A stretch of DNA of 64,000 bases from Akkermansiaceae bacterium (GTDB lineage: Bacteria; Verrucomicrobiota; Verrucomicrobiia; Verrucomicrobiales; Akkermansiaceae), in assembly GCA_024233135.1 (NCBI GenBank), contig JACKPZ010000007.1:124001-188000 (forward strand), written 5' to 3'. The notes below the pieces were generated by a model that had not been told where the DNA came from, did not search any database, and saw only the letters and a list, made by a program, of their open reading frames with translations. The translations under genes were made by a program, and so were the position numbers. The stretch's first letter is position 1. The number at the start of each line of letters is the position of its first letter. This document shows, one piece after another, positions 45,958-54,859 of the stretch.

Positions 45958-46548
45958 TCAGGATGCGGTCCCGGCGGAGGTCTCCGGCTTTTCTTCTTTG
46001 AGACCGCTGATGAAAAGCAGGGCCGCGGCGATGCAGATGCAGGAGTCCGCCACATTGAAGGCCGGCCACCAGCCGCCGCTCGCGGGCACGATCTTGTCGT
46101 AGAGCGGCAGTTTGAATGCCAGGAAATCGACCACGTAGCCGTTGGACAAACGTTCCCAGAACGAAGCGGACTTGATGTCGACCAGCAGAAAGCCCTGGAC
46201 CAGCCGGTCGGTTAGATTGCCGAAGATGCCCGAGACGAGCAGGGCCACGGCGATTTTCGCGAGCTTGTGGGCGAAGAGGCCGCGTTTCCAGAAGAAGGTG
46301 ATCAGCGACAACGCCACCAGCGGCACGATCAGGAACACGACCGGCGCCCATGCGGTGCCGTTGCCGAAGCCGAAGGCCACGCCCTGGTTGTGGACGCGCA
46401 CGAGGTGGAAGAAATCCTCCACCACGATGATGGCGGCATACGAGTCCTCCCATGGCGGCGGAAACCGGTGGATCGTCCAGAACTTCGTGATCTGATCGAT
46501 CACGTAGAGCGGCAGCGAGAGGCCGAGAAGGAGGCGTGGCAGGGTCAT
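45958..46548 (-). CDS. lspA: Lipoprotein signal peptidase II
   Basis: A 196-residue inner-membrane aspartyl peptidase that cuts prolipoprotein signal peptides. Both catalytic motifs are seen: GIFGNLTDRL and AFNVADSCICIAAA, with Asp in each. Four membrane helices are present (MTLPRLLLGLSLPLYVID, WAPVVFLIVPLVALSLITFF and others). Unlike most LspA proteins it has a longer insert (LLVDIKSASFWERLSNGYVV) between the two motifs. The ATG at 46548 is preferred to an upstream one. In many bacteria it lies next to ileS; here the two are separated by another gene. Confidence 0.93.
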   Translation of the reverse strand: MTLPRLLLGLSLPLYVIDQITKFWTIHRFPPPWEDSYAAIIVVEDFFHLVRVHNQGVAFGFGNGTAWAPVVFLIVPLVALSLITFFWKRGLFAHKLAKIAVALLVSGIFGNLTDRLVQGFLLVDIKSASFWERLSNGYVVDFLAFKLPLYDKIVPASGGWWPAFNVADSCICIAAALLFISGLKEEKPETSAGTAS

Positions 46549-46745
46549 GGATATCGGGTTCCGCGGAACCTGAAAGACGCGGAGGGAGGCCGCAAGCGCC
46601 AATGCCGCACAGTGTTTTTCCCGCTGCCTCTGGTGCGTTGCAATGTCCCGCGGGAAGCACTAGCTTTGCTTGCTCCGGGCAAGCGGGTGGACCCGCCGCT
46701 TGGGTGATGGTCCGCGTTTCTCCGCCCGGCAAACAAGGAGGACAC

Positions 46746-48827
46746 ATGAAAACAAAAGTCGCTTGCCGGCTCGCGATCGCAGCGGGGCTGGCGTGGCTGC
46801 CCGTCCCGACGCTTCGCGCCGGGCTCGTCAACGGGAGCTTCGAGTCGGGACTCGATGGTTGGGAGTCCGGCGGAAACGTGACGGTGGAGAGCGGCTCTCC
46901 CTACGCGCCGACCGATGGCTCTTCGCTCGTCGCGTTCAACGCGATGAACCTGCCGCCGAACGGCTGGATCCGCCAGAACGCGGCGGTCGTCGCCGGGCGC
47001 GACCACCTGCTGGCCTTCGACATCGGCAATCTCGGCTACGCCTATGCGCCGCAGCGCATCCGCATCCGTGTGACCGAGGAAACACCGGGCGGGACTTCCG
47101 CTTTGATCGACAAGACGCTCGACCTCCCCGGGACGACAGGCGGCGCGACCTTGTGGTCGCCGCTGCAGGGTCTGGGGTTCACCCCCACCACCGAGGCGGT
47201 GACGGTGAGGTTCGACGATGTCTCCGCATCCACCACCGGACTCGACCTCGTGCTCGACAACGTCCGGCTGTTCAAACAACTCACCCACGTCGAAGTGACG
47301 ACGGATCTCGATGAGGATGACGGGGCGCTCGGCCTCGGCACGGGAAACTCGCTGCGCGAAGTGCTGCAATATGTCTCCACCCATCCGGAAGTGGATGAGA
47401 TCCGGTTTTCGATCGCGCGCGACCGATACGACATCCTCCTCGAGCACGGCGAACTGCGGGTGGAAACCCCGGTCATCATCGATGCGGCCGGTTCCGGCGT
47501 GGCGGTCACCCTCGACGCCGGCGGGAACTCACGGGTCATGCGCATCAGCTGCGATGGCGAGGCACAACTGCTCGGCGTGACCCTGCGCGGCGGTGCCGCG
47601 GCGGATGACGGCGGCGGTCTTCGGATCGACTCCGGCCCGGAGCAAACCGCTTTTCCCGACGTGACCATGCGGGACTGCGTGGTGGAGGACTGCGGCAGCG
47701 CCGGCTCGGGAGGCGGCGTGGCCGTGCTCGTGGGGAATCTCGATTGCGAGTCCACCCGCATTCTCCGCAACCGCGCGGCCGGCAATGGCGGTGGAACGAC
47801 AAGCTTTCTGGACATCGTGGGTTTCGACGGCTGCGAGTTCTCGGAAAACCGCGCCGGTGGTGATGGCGGCGCTGTGTTCGCACTCCTCAGCAAGCTCACC
47901 CTTGACCGCTCGACCCTCAGCTCGAACCGTGCGTGCGGCGCGGGCGGAGCGATCCATTCGCACGCCGCCGGAGCACCCTACAAAAGTGGATACCTCATTT
48001 CTTCAAACTCCACCTTCACCGGCAACCGCTCCCTCGATCCCGGACAAGCGGTGTATTCTTTCGGCGTCTGCTCGTTCGTGCATTGCACCATGGTGGCCAA
48101 TGGCGAAGACCCGGGGACGATTCACTCCGCGGAAGGAAGCGTGCACCTGCTCAACTCGATCGTTGCGACCACGGGCGGTGACGCGGTCACGGGAAACACG
48201 CCCATCCTCGAAGGCGTCAACTGGCTTTCCGGCGACCCGATGCTCGCGCCGCTCGCGGACTACGGCGGCGGCACGCCCACGAGGCCGCCGTTGCCCGGTT
48301 CGCCGGTGATCGACGCCGCATCGGCGGAACCCGGCATCCCGCCGACGGACCAACGCAACGCACCGCGGCCATCCGGGCCGCTTCCCGACATCGGGGCCGT
48401 CGAAGCGTTTCCCTTCTCGCAACTGGCACCATGGGATGCCGACGGAGACGGTGTGGACGACCGGATCGAACCCGCCTACGGGCTGACGGTCGGCGTGGAT
48501 GACAGCCAGGCCGATGGCGACCACGATGGTTCCACCGACGCCGAGGAATTGGCGAACATGACCGATCCGCGCGATCCGTCGAGCCGGCTCCGCATTCTCT
48601 CGATCACACCGGTGGAACCTTTCGATCCGTCCACCCATCCGGAGTTTGACATCCGTTTTCCGAGTTTCCCCGGCCTCCGGTATTCCGTCGAGTGCGATGC
48701 AAACGCGGCGTTTCTCCCCGGCACCTGCCGCGAGTGGAGCCTCGGAACGGCAACCGGACCGGAAACCTCGGCCCGCGTGCTGCTGGAGCCGGAGCACGAT
48801 TTCGTCCGCGTCCGGCGCGACCCGTGA
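46746..48827 (+). CDS. Secreted parallel beta-helix protein, choice-of-anchor Q-like
   Basis: A 693-residue exported protein with a strong ribosome-binding site (AAGGAGG) before the ATG. A signal peptide (about 1-25, MKTKVACRLAIAAGLAWLPV) precedes a beta-sandwich carbohydrate-binding-like domain (VNGSFESGLDGWESGG), then a parallel beta-helix (about 230-520: ITLDAGGNSRVM... with repeats such as CGSAGSGGGVAVLVG, NRAAGNGGGTTSF) and a calcium-binding region with thrombospondin-type Asp repeats (WDADGDGVDDRIEP). The C-terminus ends FVRVRRDP. It probably binds or degrades polysaccharide at the cell surface; substrate unknown. Confidence 0.75.
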   Translation: MKTKVACRLAIAAGLAWLPVPTLRAGLVNGSFESGLDGWESGGNVTVESGSPYAPTDGSSLVAFNAMNLPPNGWIRQNAAVVAGRDHLLAFDIGNLGYAYAPQRIRIRVTEETPGGTSALIDKTLDLPGTTGGATLWSPLQGLGFTPTTEAVTVRFDDVSASTTGLDLVLDNVRLFKQLTHVEVTTDLDEDDGALGLGTGNSLREVLQYVSTHPEVDEIRFSIARDRYDILLEHGELRVETPVIIDAAGSGVAVTLDAGGNSRVMRISCDGEAQLLGVTLRGGAAADDGGGLRIDSGPEQTAFPDVTMRDCVVEDCGSAGSGGGVAVLVGNLDCESTRILRNRAAGNGGGTTSFLDIVGFDGCEFSENRAGGDGGAVFALLSKLTLDRSTLSSNRACGAGGAIHSHAAGAPYKSGYLISSNSTFTGNRSLDPGQAVYSFGVCSFVHCTMVANGEDPGTIHSAEGSVHLLNSIVATTGGDAVTGNTPILEGVNWLSGDPMLAPLADYGGGTPTRPPLPGSPVIDAASAEPGIPPTDQRNAPRPSGPLPDIGAVEAFPFSQLAPWDADGDGVDDRIEPAYGLTVGVDDSQADGDHDGSTDAEELANMTDPRDPSSRLRILSITPVEPFDPSTHPEFDIRFPSFPGLRYSVECDANAAFLPGTCREWSLGTATGPETSARVLLEPEHDFVRVRRDP

Positions 48828-48833
48828 CGCGGA

Positions 48834-51560
48834 TCACGAAGCAGTCACCGCATCACAACGACCGCACAGGCCGCTTTCGACGAGCGGTTCGAGTTTCCGA
48901 CAGCGCGGGCAAAGCGCGTGGGACGATTTCGCAGCGCTGGCCGCGAGGGCATGACCCGCCTCCGCCTTCAGACCGGCGATGATGAAGAACTCGGTGGCGA
49001 AATCGCGGTCGTTGAGCAGATCGAGCAGCGAGGCGTCTGACTCGGGAACGGTGAGGGAAACATCCGCCTCGTTGTTGCGGGTGAATTCCTTGGCCTGCAC
49101 GCAGCTCTCGATCGCCGTCTGGATGGCATATTTGATCTCGAACAAACGCTCCGCCGTCTTGCTCGCCTCACCCGGCGCGAACGCGGGGTCGGCCTCGGGG
49201 AAGTCCTGCTCGTGCACGCTCCCCTCGGTGAACGGCGCGTGTTCCCACGCCTCGTCTGCGGTGTAGACGACGATCGGCGCGAGCAGCTTCGCCAGCGCGA
49301 GGAAAATCGCGTGCATCGCGCACTGCGAGGCAATTCGCCGGGGCGAATCCACCGCGTCGCAATACATCCGGTCCTTGGTCGCGTCGATGTACACGGCGGA
49401 CAAGTCGTGGGTGCAGAAGTTGTTGAGCGCGTTGAAGACCTTGCGGAACTCGTAGGTTTCGTAGCCCTTGCGGCACTCGCTCACGACCTCGTGGAGGCGC
49501 TCGAGGATCCAACGGTCGAGCAGCGTGTATTCCGGCGCGGAGGGCGCGGACTGCGGGTAGAAGCCGTCGAGATTTCCTAACAAGATTCGCAGCGTGTTGC
49601 GGATCCGGCGGTACGGCTCGGTGACCTGTTTGAAGAGCTCCTCGCCGAAGGGAACCTCGTTCTGCCAGTCCACCGAGGAAACCCAAAGGCGCACGATGTC
49701 CGCGCCGTATTTGTTATAAAAATGCGCGGCGTCGATCGGCTTGCCGGCCTTCTCGGCCTCGGACTTCGAAAGCTTTTTCTTGTCTTTGTCCACGACGAAG
49801 CCGTGGGTCATCACGCTCTTGTAGGGCGCGCGATCGCGCCAGCCGATGCTCATCATCAGCGAGCTCTGGAACCAGCCGCGGTGCTGGTCGGTCGCCTCCA
49901 GATAGAGATCCGCCGGTGCGTGCAGCTCGGGATGGGTTTCCAATACGGAAACGTGCGAGCAGCCGGAATCGATCCACACGTCGAGCGTGTCGCGGCATTT
50001 CTTCACGCCGGCGGGCATGTCCAACAACGAGGCGAGTTCCTCGTCGGATTTCTCGAACCAGACGTTGGTGCCTTCCTTTTCCACCAGATCGGCCACCTTG
50101 CGGGCGAGGTCGGCGGAGAGGATGGCATTGCCGTTTTCATCGAAAAACACCGGCAGCGGCACGCCCCAGGTCCGCTGGCGCGAGATGCACCAGTCCGGCC
50201 GCGATTCGACGGTGCCGTAGATGCGGTTGCGGCCCCATGCGGGCAGCCACTCGACCTTGTCGATTTCGGACAGCGCCTTGCCGCGCAGGGTTTCGAGCGA
50301 GATGAAAAACTGCTCCACCGCGCGGAAGATGATCGGCGTCTTCGAACGCCAGCAGTGCGGGTAGGAATGTTTGTAAACCTCCTGGCCGAGCAGGTGGCCG
50401 CCTTCGCTGAGAATTTCGATGATGCGCGTGTTCGACTTGAACACATGCTTGCCGACGAGTTCCGGCAGGCCGGCTTCTTCGGTGAAGTTTCCTTCGTTGT
50501 CCACGGGGGAGAGCACCTCCAGCTGGTTCTGCTGGCCCGCCACGTAGTCGTCCGCGCCGTGCCCCGGAGCGATGTGAACCGCACCGGTGCCGGTCTCGGT
50601 GGTGACGAAATTCGCAAGGATCACCTTCGACGTGCGCTCGAGGAACGGGTGCATCGCCTCCAGTCCTTCGAACTCCCTGCCCTTCGCTTCCTTGATCGTT
50701 TCCGCAAGGGCGAAACCGGTCTTCTCGGTGAACGCGCCGATCAGTTCGCGGACGATGACGAAGGTTTCCTGGACACCGTCCTTGAGGAAATTTCCAACCA
50801 CATAGGTGAACTCTGGATGCAGCGCGATGCCGAGGTTGGCCGGCAGCGTCCACGGGGTGGTCGTCCAGATGACCATGCTCGCCTTGCCCGCGAATTCGCC
50901 GGACACGAGCGGGAACTTCACGAAGATCGCCGGGCTCTCCTTGTCCTGATACTCCACCTCGGCCTCGGCCAGCGCGGTCTGCGCGCCGTACGACCACTGG
51001 ACCGGCTTCTTGCTCTGATAGACCGCGCCGTTTTCCACGAGCTTCGCGAAAACGCGGATGATGTTCGCCTCATAAGCCGGATCCATCGTGAGATACGGGT
51101 TCTCCCAATCTCCGAACACGCCGAGCCGGCGGAACGAGGCGCGTTGGATATCGATGAACCTGCCCGCGAACTCGGTGCAGCGCCGGCGGATCTCGGCAGG
51201 CTCCAGGCCGGCGGCTTCCTTCACCACCTTGAACTCGATCGGCAGGCCGTGGCAGTCCCAGCCCGGCACGAAGGGCGCGGCGAACCCCGACATCGTTTTC
51301 GACTTCACAACCAGGTCCTTGAGCAGCTTGTTGAGCGCCGTGCCCATGTGGACGTCGCCGTTTGCGAACGGCGGGCCGTCGTGGAGGATGAACTCGGGTG
51401 CCTTCTGCGCGCGGCGGCGCTCCAGAATCCGCCGGTAGAGACCTTCGTTTTCCCATGCTTCGAGCCGCTTCGGCTCATTCTGCACGAGGTCCCCGCGCAT
51501 CGGAAAGGTCGTCTGCGGCAGGGTCAGCGTGTCTTTGTAATTCGGGGCGTCGGCACTCAT
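48834..51560 (-). CDS. ileS: Isoleucyl-tRNA synthetase
   Basis: A 908-residue class-I synthetase. The nucleotide-binding site is PFANGDVHMGTALNK, a variant in which HMGT replaces the usual HIGH; the KMSKS loop reads KKKLSKS near residue 590. The editing domain (GYLLGxDYV-type region, here HGADDYVAGQ) and the anticodon-binding part (VEWLPAWGRNRI, FEFRKVFNALN) are in order. A C-terminal zinc knuckle (CPRCRKLEPLVESGLCGRC) is complete. No T-box leader was found upstream. The HMGT variation deserves a check but is not unusual enough to suggest loss of function. Confidence 0.95.
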   Translation of the reverse strand: MSADAPNYKDTLTLPQTTFPMRGDLVQNEPKRLEAWENEGLYRRILERRRAQKAPEFILHDGPPFANGDVHMGTALNKLLKDLVVKSKTMSGFAAPFVPGWDCHGLPIEFKVVKEAAGLEPAEIRRRCTEFAGRFIDIQRASFRRLGVFGDWENPYLTMDPAYEANIIRVFAKLVENGAVYQSKKPVQWSYGAQTALAEAEVEYQDKESPAIFVKFPLVSGEFAGKASMVIWTTTPWTLPANLGIALHPEFTYVVGNFLKDGVQETFVIVRELIGAFTEKTGFALAETIKEAKGREFEGLEAMHPFLERTSKVILANFVTTETGTGAVHIAPGHGADDYVAGQQNQLEVLSPVDNEGNFTEEAGLPELVGKHVFKSNTRIIEILSEGGHLLGQEVYKHSYPHCWRSKTPIIFRAVEQFFISLETLRGKALSEIDKVEWLPAWGRNRIYGTVESRPDWCISRQRTWGVPLPVFFDENGNAILSADLARKVADLVEKEGTNVWFEKSDEELASLLDMPAGVKKCRDTLDVWIDSGCSHVSVLETHPELHAPADLYLEATDQHRGWFQSSLMMSIGWRDRAPYKSVMTHGFVVDKDKKKLSKSEAEKAGKPIDAAHFYNKYGADIVRLWVSSVDWQNEVPFGEELFKQVTEPYRRIRNTLRILLGNLDGFYPQSAPSAPEYTLLDRWILERLHEVVSECRKGYETYEFRKVFNALNNFCTHDLSAVYIDATKDRMYCDAVDSPRRIASQCAMHAIFLALAKLLAPIVVYTADEAWEHAPFTEGSVHEQDFPEADPAFAPGEASKTAERLFEIKYAIQTAIESCVQAKEFTRNNEADVSLTVPESDASLLDLLNDRDFATEFFIIAGLKAEAGHALAASAAKSSHALCPRCRKLEPLVESGLCGRCDAVTAS

Positions 51561-51649
51561 GACGGGGCGCGGACGCTAGCAACCGCCCCCCCGGGGGTCA
51601 ACCACGGGAAAACCACCGGATTGCGCCTTTCCCGGGAGGGCCCGCGGCG

Positions 51650-51655
51650 TAAGCT
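51650..51655 (+). promoter_or_regulatory. Candidate -10 box next to a start codon
   Basis: TAAGCT lies five bases before the ATG at 51661, as in the other leaderless candidates of this window. No strong -35 box is present. Confidence 0.3.
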
Positions 51656-51660
51656 GCGCC

Positions 51661-52761
51661 ATGCTCCGCTCCCTTCAGACCCGTGGCTACCGGTCGCTGC
51701 GCGAATTCCGGATGAAGTTCGGAAACATCACGATCGTCACCGGTGCCAACGGGGTCGGAAAATCCAACGTTTACCGGTCGCTCGCCCTCGTCCAGCGCAT
51801 GGCGGAGGGCAACTTCGCCGCATCGCTCGCCGCCGAAGGCGGCATGCCGAGCGCCCTGTGGGCGGGCGAGCGCCGACGCGACGAACCGAAGCGGATCTCG
51901 TGGGATATCGAGCACGACGACTTCGAGTTCGCGATCGAATGCGGCCTCATCCCGCTCGGTCCCGGTTCGGCATCGATGTTCCGCACCGATCCCGAGATCA
52001 AATCCGAGTCCCTGCGTTTCGCCGGAAAACCGATGGCGCGAAGGAAGGGGCCGGTCATCGAGGCCCGGGGACCCGATGGCGTCATGGAGGCGAGTTCCCT
52101 GCCGTTTCACGATCCGGAGTCGATGCTCTGCGAACTGCGCGACGGAACCCGCCACCCCGCGGTGGTCGCCGCGCGCGAGACCATTCTCGGTTGGCGATTC
52201 TATCATCACTTCCGCACGGACGCGGATTCTCCGATCCGCCGGCCGCAGCTCGGTTCCTGGTCGCCGGTGCTCGCCCATGATGGATCGAACCTCGCGGCCA
52301 CGCTGCAGACCATCGTCGAATCCGGCGGCGGAGGCGTGTTGCACGCCGCCATCGAATCCGCCTTCGATGAGATCCGGTGGAGTCCGGCCGACGACACCGA
52401 CGCCTTCCATCTCCAGGTGACTCCGCCGGGTCTAACAAGACCAATGGCGGCCGCCGAACTTTCCGACGGCACCCTGCGGTTCTTTTGTCTCGCCGCCGCG
52501 CTGCTCACGCCGAAGCCGCCGGCGCTTCTCGTCTTGAACGAACCGGAGGCAAGCCTCCACAGCGGATTGATCCAGCCTCTCGCCGATCTCATCGGCCATG
52601 CTTCCAAAACCACCCAGTTGCTCGTCGTGACCCACTCCCACGACCTCGCCGCCGCCATCCGCACCATCGGGGAAGCGGTGAGCGTCGAACTCGTTTCCCA
52701 CGAAGGAGAGACCCGACCGAAAGGTCTTGAAGGAGCGAGACGGGCGTGGAGTTTCGATTGA
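51661..52761 (+). CDS. AAA ATPase, RecF/OLD-like
   Basis: A 366-residue ATPase with an ABC-type head. The start LRSLQTRGYRSLREFRMKF and the P-loop TGANGVGKSNVYR are typical of the RecF/SMC-like AAA_21 group. The signature is ELSDGTLRFFCLAAAL, Walker B is LLVLNEPEASLH, and a VTHSHDLAAAI switch follows. There is no TOPRIM or nuclease domain. Members are often in defence or DNA repair loci, but this gene has no such partner. The ISL3 element is inserted 21 bases after its stop. Function unknown. Confidence 0.75.
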   Translation: MLRSLQTRGYRSLREFRMKFGNITIVTGANGVGKSNVYRSLALVQRMAEGNFAASLAAEGGMPSALWAGERRRDEPKRISWDIEHDDFEFAIECGLIPLGPGSASMFRTDPEIKSESLRFAGKPMARRKGPVIEARGPDGVMEASSLPFHDPESMLCELRDGTRHPAVVAARETILGWRFYHHFRTDADSPIRRPQLGSWSPVLAHDGSNLAATLQTIVESGGGGVLHAAIESAFDEIRWSPADDTDAFHLQVTPPGLTRPMAAAELSDGTLRFFCLAAALLTPKPPALLVLNEPEASLHSGLIQPLADLIGHASKTTQLLVVTHSHDLAAAIRTIGEAVSVELVSHEGETRPKGLEGARRAWSFD

Positions 52762-52781
52762 TGCCGGTTGGAAAACTTGAA

Positions 52782-52789
52782 AGTTTTTT
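52782..52789. repeat. Left target-site duplication of the ISL3 element
   Basis: AGTTTTTT directly abuts the left inverted repeat and is repeated exactly at 54078-54085 after the right inverted repeat. An 8-base duplication is typical of the ISL3 family. Confidence 0.93.
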
Positions 52790-52815
52790 GGCTCTTCGTC
52801 GTCAGCGCATGACGG
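52790..52815. repeat. Left inverted repeat of the ISL3 element
   Basis: GGCTCTTCGTCGTCAGCGCA (continuing to 26 bases) matches the reverse complement of 54052-54077 exactly. It contains the transposase stop codon. Confidence 0.93.
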
Positions 52816-53998
52816 AATGATGGCGGAGCTTGAGTTCGAGGTAGTCCAGATCCCGGTAGCCGCAGGCCTTGTGGATCATTCTTGAGACGAGATTGTTGAA
52901 GCCTTCGATCAGTCCCGACGTCAACCCGTGTTTCACGAATCCGCAGACCCGCTCGCAATGTTGAGTGAAGCTTCTTGCAAGCCGCTGGAAGGGCGCGAGC
53001 CCGCTGGCGTGGGCCAGTTCGCACCAGTTGGCCAGCGCCCGCCTGGCCCAGCCCTGGCGCCGGTAGTTGAAGAGCGCGCGGAACTGCTCCTTGAGGATGT
53101 AGGCGGTGCTGATGGCTTCGTTGGCTTCAAGCAGCAGGTCGAGCTTCCCGCGGCCGTCGGCATCGAGGTTCTCGTGGTTGCCGAGGATCAGGTAGCGCTG
53201 GCCTTTGATGAGCTGCCGTTCCTCCGTACCGGCCCTGCGGCACTGGGAGCGGCGCACTTCGTCGACGGCCTGGTTGACGTTCATCACCAGGTGGAAGCGG
53301 TCGTAGACGATGTCCGCGTTGGGCAGCCAGGCCTCGACGGCGGCCTGATAGGCTCCGGAACGGTCGATGCCGACGGCTGTGATGCCGGCCCGCTGTTCTT
53401 CGGTGAGCCGCTCGAAGAAGGACTCGACGCATTCCTTTTTGCGTCCCTCCCGCATGTGGAGGAGTTCGCCGGTCTCGCCGTCGAGGATGATGGTGACGTA
53501 GCAGTGCCCTTTGCGGACGGACTTCTCGTCGATGAGGAGCTTGGTCAACCCGTCGAGGCATGGGGGAGGCGTGTCCGCCTCCAGGACGATCTTGTCGTAG
53601 CGGCGCACCGTGGCGTCGCTGATCTCGAACATGGTGGCGACCTCGGAGTTGGTTGCAAGGGCGGCCCACGAACTCACCAGCCGCATCAGCCGCCAGGTCG
53701 CCTGGCAGTCGGGATGGACCTCGCGCGGACAGGTGGTCGCGTAGCGGTCGCAAGACCGGCAGAACCCCTGCACGGTGGGGAAGGTCAGATACACGATGGA
53801 ACCGTGCGGCATCGGGCAGTCCATCACCGCCCTGCGGCCGACCTTGTTGCGGGGGAGCTTCTCCTCGCAATGGGGACACCGGGGGCCGGAACGCTTGTCG
53901 AAATCGAGGTTGATCTGCGCCCCGATCTCCTCGAACCTGATTTCCGTAACGACATACCCCTTGAAGGGCACCAAAGCCTTGATATTTCGGACTTTCAC
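52802..53998 (-). CDS. ISL3-family transposase
   Basis: A 398-residue DDE transposase, intact. The N-terminal zinc ribbon has CPHC and CRSC pairs (GPRCPHCEEKLPRNKVG, VQGFCRSCDRYATTCPREV), a helix-turn-helix follows (TNSEVATMFEISDATVRRYD), and the catalytic Asp residues are in LLIDEKSVRKGHCYVT and AVGIDRSGAYQAAVEAW. The C-terminus has the family's SGLIEGFNNLVSRMIHKACGYR motif with the catalytic Glu. The length is standard for the family. It is read from the right end toward the left inverted repeat. Confidence 0.95.
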   Translation of the reverse strand: MKVRNIKALVPFKGYVVTEIRFEEIGAQINLDFDKRSGPRCPHCEEKLPRNKVGRRAVMDCPMPHGSIVYLTFPTVQGFCRSCDRYATTCPREVHPDCQATWRLMRLVSSWAALATNSEVATMFEISDATVRRYDKIVLEADTPPPCLDGLTKLLIDEKSVRKGHCYVTIILDGETGELLHMREGRKKECVESFFERLTEEQRAGITAVGIDRSGAYQAAVEAWLPNADIVYDRFHLVMNVNQAVDEVRRSQCRRAGTEERQLIKGQRYLILGNHENLDADGRGKLDLLLEANEAISTAYILKEQFRALFNYRRQGWARRALANWCELAHASGLAPFQRLARSFTQHCERVCGFVKHGLTSGLIEGFNNLVSRMIHKACGYRDLDYLELKLRHHSVMR

Positions 53999-54051
53999 AC
54001 CCGTTCAAGGCCAGCCCGACAAGGGGATGTCACCTCGATTCTAACGAAAAG

Positions 54052-54077
54052 CCGTCATGCGCTGACGACGAAGAGCC
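54052..54077. repeat. Right inverted repeat of the ISL3 element
   Basis: CCGTCATGCGCTGACGACGA (continuing to 26 bases) matches the left repeat in reverse complement. It lies 54 bases before the transposase start on the minus strand. Confidence 0.93.
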
Positions 54078-54085
54078 AGTTTTTT
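54078..54085. repeat. Right target-site duplication of the ISL3 element
   Basis: AGTTTTTT, an exact copy of 52782-52789, follows the right inverted repeat directly. Confidence 0.93.
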
Positions 54086-54338
54086 CACTTATCGAGTTGA
54101 CAAAGCATGTCTGAATCCATATCTCCTTGAAACTTTCCGCGCACATGAACCGCAACGCATCATACCCCAAACATCCGCAGCCGACCTTGTGGTCGCCGGT
54201 TCTGGGTATGTTCCATGGCATGGAGCGCTCCACGAACGGATGCGACCCAGAGGGGATCCCGAGCCGACTCGAGTCCGGCAGCGATCCCATGGAGGCAGGC
54301 AGGTAGTTCCCGATCCGAAAGTTCTTCGGTTTTCTTCG

Positions 54339-54377
54339 AACCCCGCCCGCGCTCCCCGCAGGCGGGGTTCTTATTTT
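54339..54377 (+). terminator. Terminator-like hairpin
   Basis: AACCCCGCC (54339-54347) pairs with GGCGGGGTT (54361-54369), followed by CTTATTTT. With no gene upstream on this strand, it would end a non-coding transcript. Confidence 0.6.
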
Positions 54378-54494
54378 CGGCGGAAAACCGCTTGTTTTCC
54401 AGCGGTTCGGCAACCGCTCCACGAAGTGAAACAACCCCAACCATCCCATCGATCCATTCCCATGATTTTCCATTGACCCCACCTTGGCGTGAGA

Positions 54495-54524
54495 CCCCGC
54501 CGCCGGCTGCAACCGGCGGCGGGG
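54495..54524. other. 12-bp GC hairpin
   Basis: CCCCGCCGCCGG (54495-54506) pairs exactly with CCGGCGGCGGGG (54513-54524) across a 6-base loop. There is no T run. It may be part of a structured RNA. Confidence 0.6.
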
Positions 54525-54859
54525 CGGAATCGGCCACCCATACTACGAGTCCCCGGTAGAGACCACTGTGGAACGAGCGACCGCGCGAACGGTCCGCTCC
54601 CGTCCGCACACTGTCAAGCGGGTCGTCCCACGACGACCGGCCGCGGGATTCCTACGGCCCGATTCCACGCCTTGTTGAGATATCACAAACACAAGGCTTG
54701 GCATGATCCGTCGTGCCACGGGAGGTGTGCCTGAAACACCGAAAGATCCGCCGTGAAACCTTCCTGCGGGTGCGAGTCCTCCTCCGGACTGGCAGCGGTG
54801 TTTGTTTTCATTGGTTCAAGAACGTGGTTGCGGCCTTCCGTCGCCACGACCCATTCAAC

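Larger units (their letters stand above)
52790..54077 (-). mobile_element. ISL3-family insertion sequence, intact
   Basis: A 1,288-bp element with exact 26-base terminal inverted repeats (52790-52815 and 54052-54077), one complete transposase gene on the minus strand, and an 8-base target duplication (AGTTTTTT) outside each end. All diagnostic parts are intact, which suggests a recent insertion. It sits after the AAA ATPase gene and does not disrupt a recognised gene. Removing it and one copy of the duplication restores a continuous sequence across the site. Confidence 0.95.
54086..54859. other. Non-coding stretch with several hairpins, no supported gene
   Basis: No reading frame in this 774-base stretch shows recognisable protein features or a good start. 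It holds a terminator-like hairpin (54339-54377), a short hairpin AGCGGTT-CGGC-AACCGCT (54401-54418), a 12-bp GC stem (54495-54524) and a TTGACA (54097-54102) that lies 17 bases before a weak TATCTC. Together these suggest a transcribed, structured RNA or an eroded region next to the IS. A T-arm-like stem-loop near 54766 (GCGGG-TGCGAGT-CCTCC) has no matching acceptor and may be a tRNA relic. Confidence 0.5.

Noticed and set aside
49722..52280. Long plus-strand open frame opposite ileS
   Set aside because: Same reason: ileS is complete and well conserved, and the antisense frame has no recognisable domain.
54223..54289. Possible tRNA relic with an acceptor-like GAGCGCT and AGCGATC
   Set aside because: Six of seven acceptor pairs and a near-normal T-loop are present, but no anticodon arm forms.
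54766..54782. T-arm-like stem-loop GCGGG-TGCGAGT-CCTCC
   Set aside because: Its T-loop resembles the array tRNAs, but one stem pair fails and no matching acceptor or anticodon arm was found. It could be a tRNA relic.
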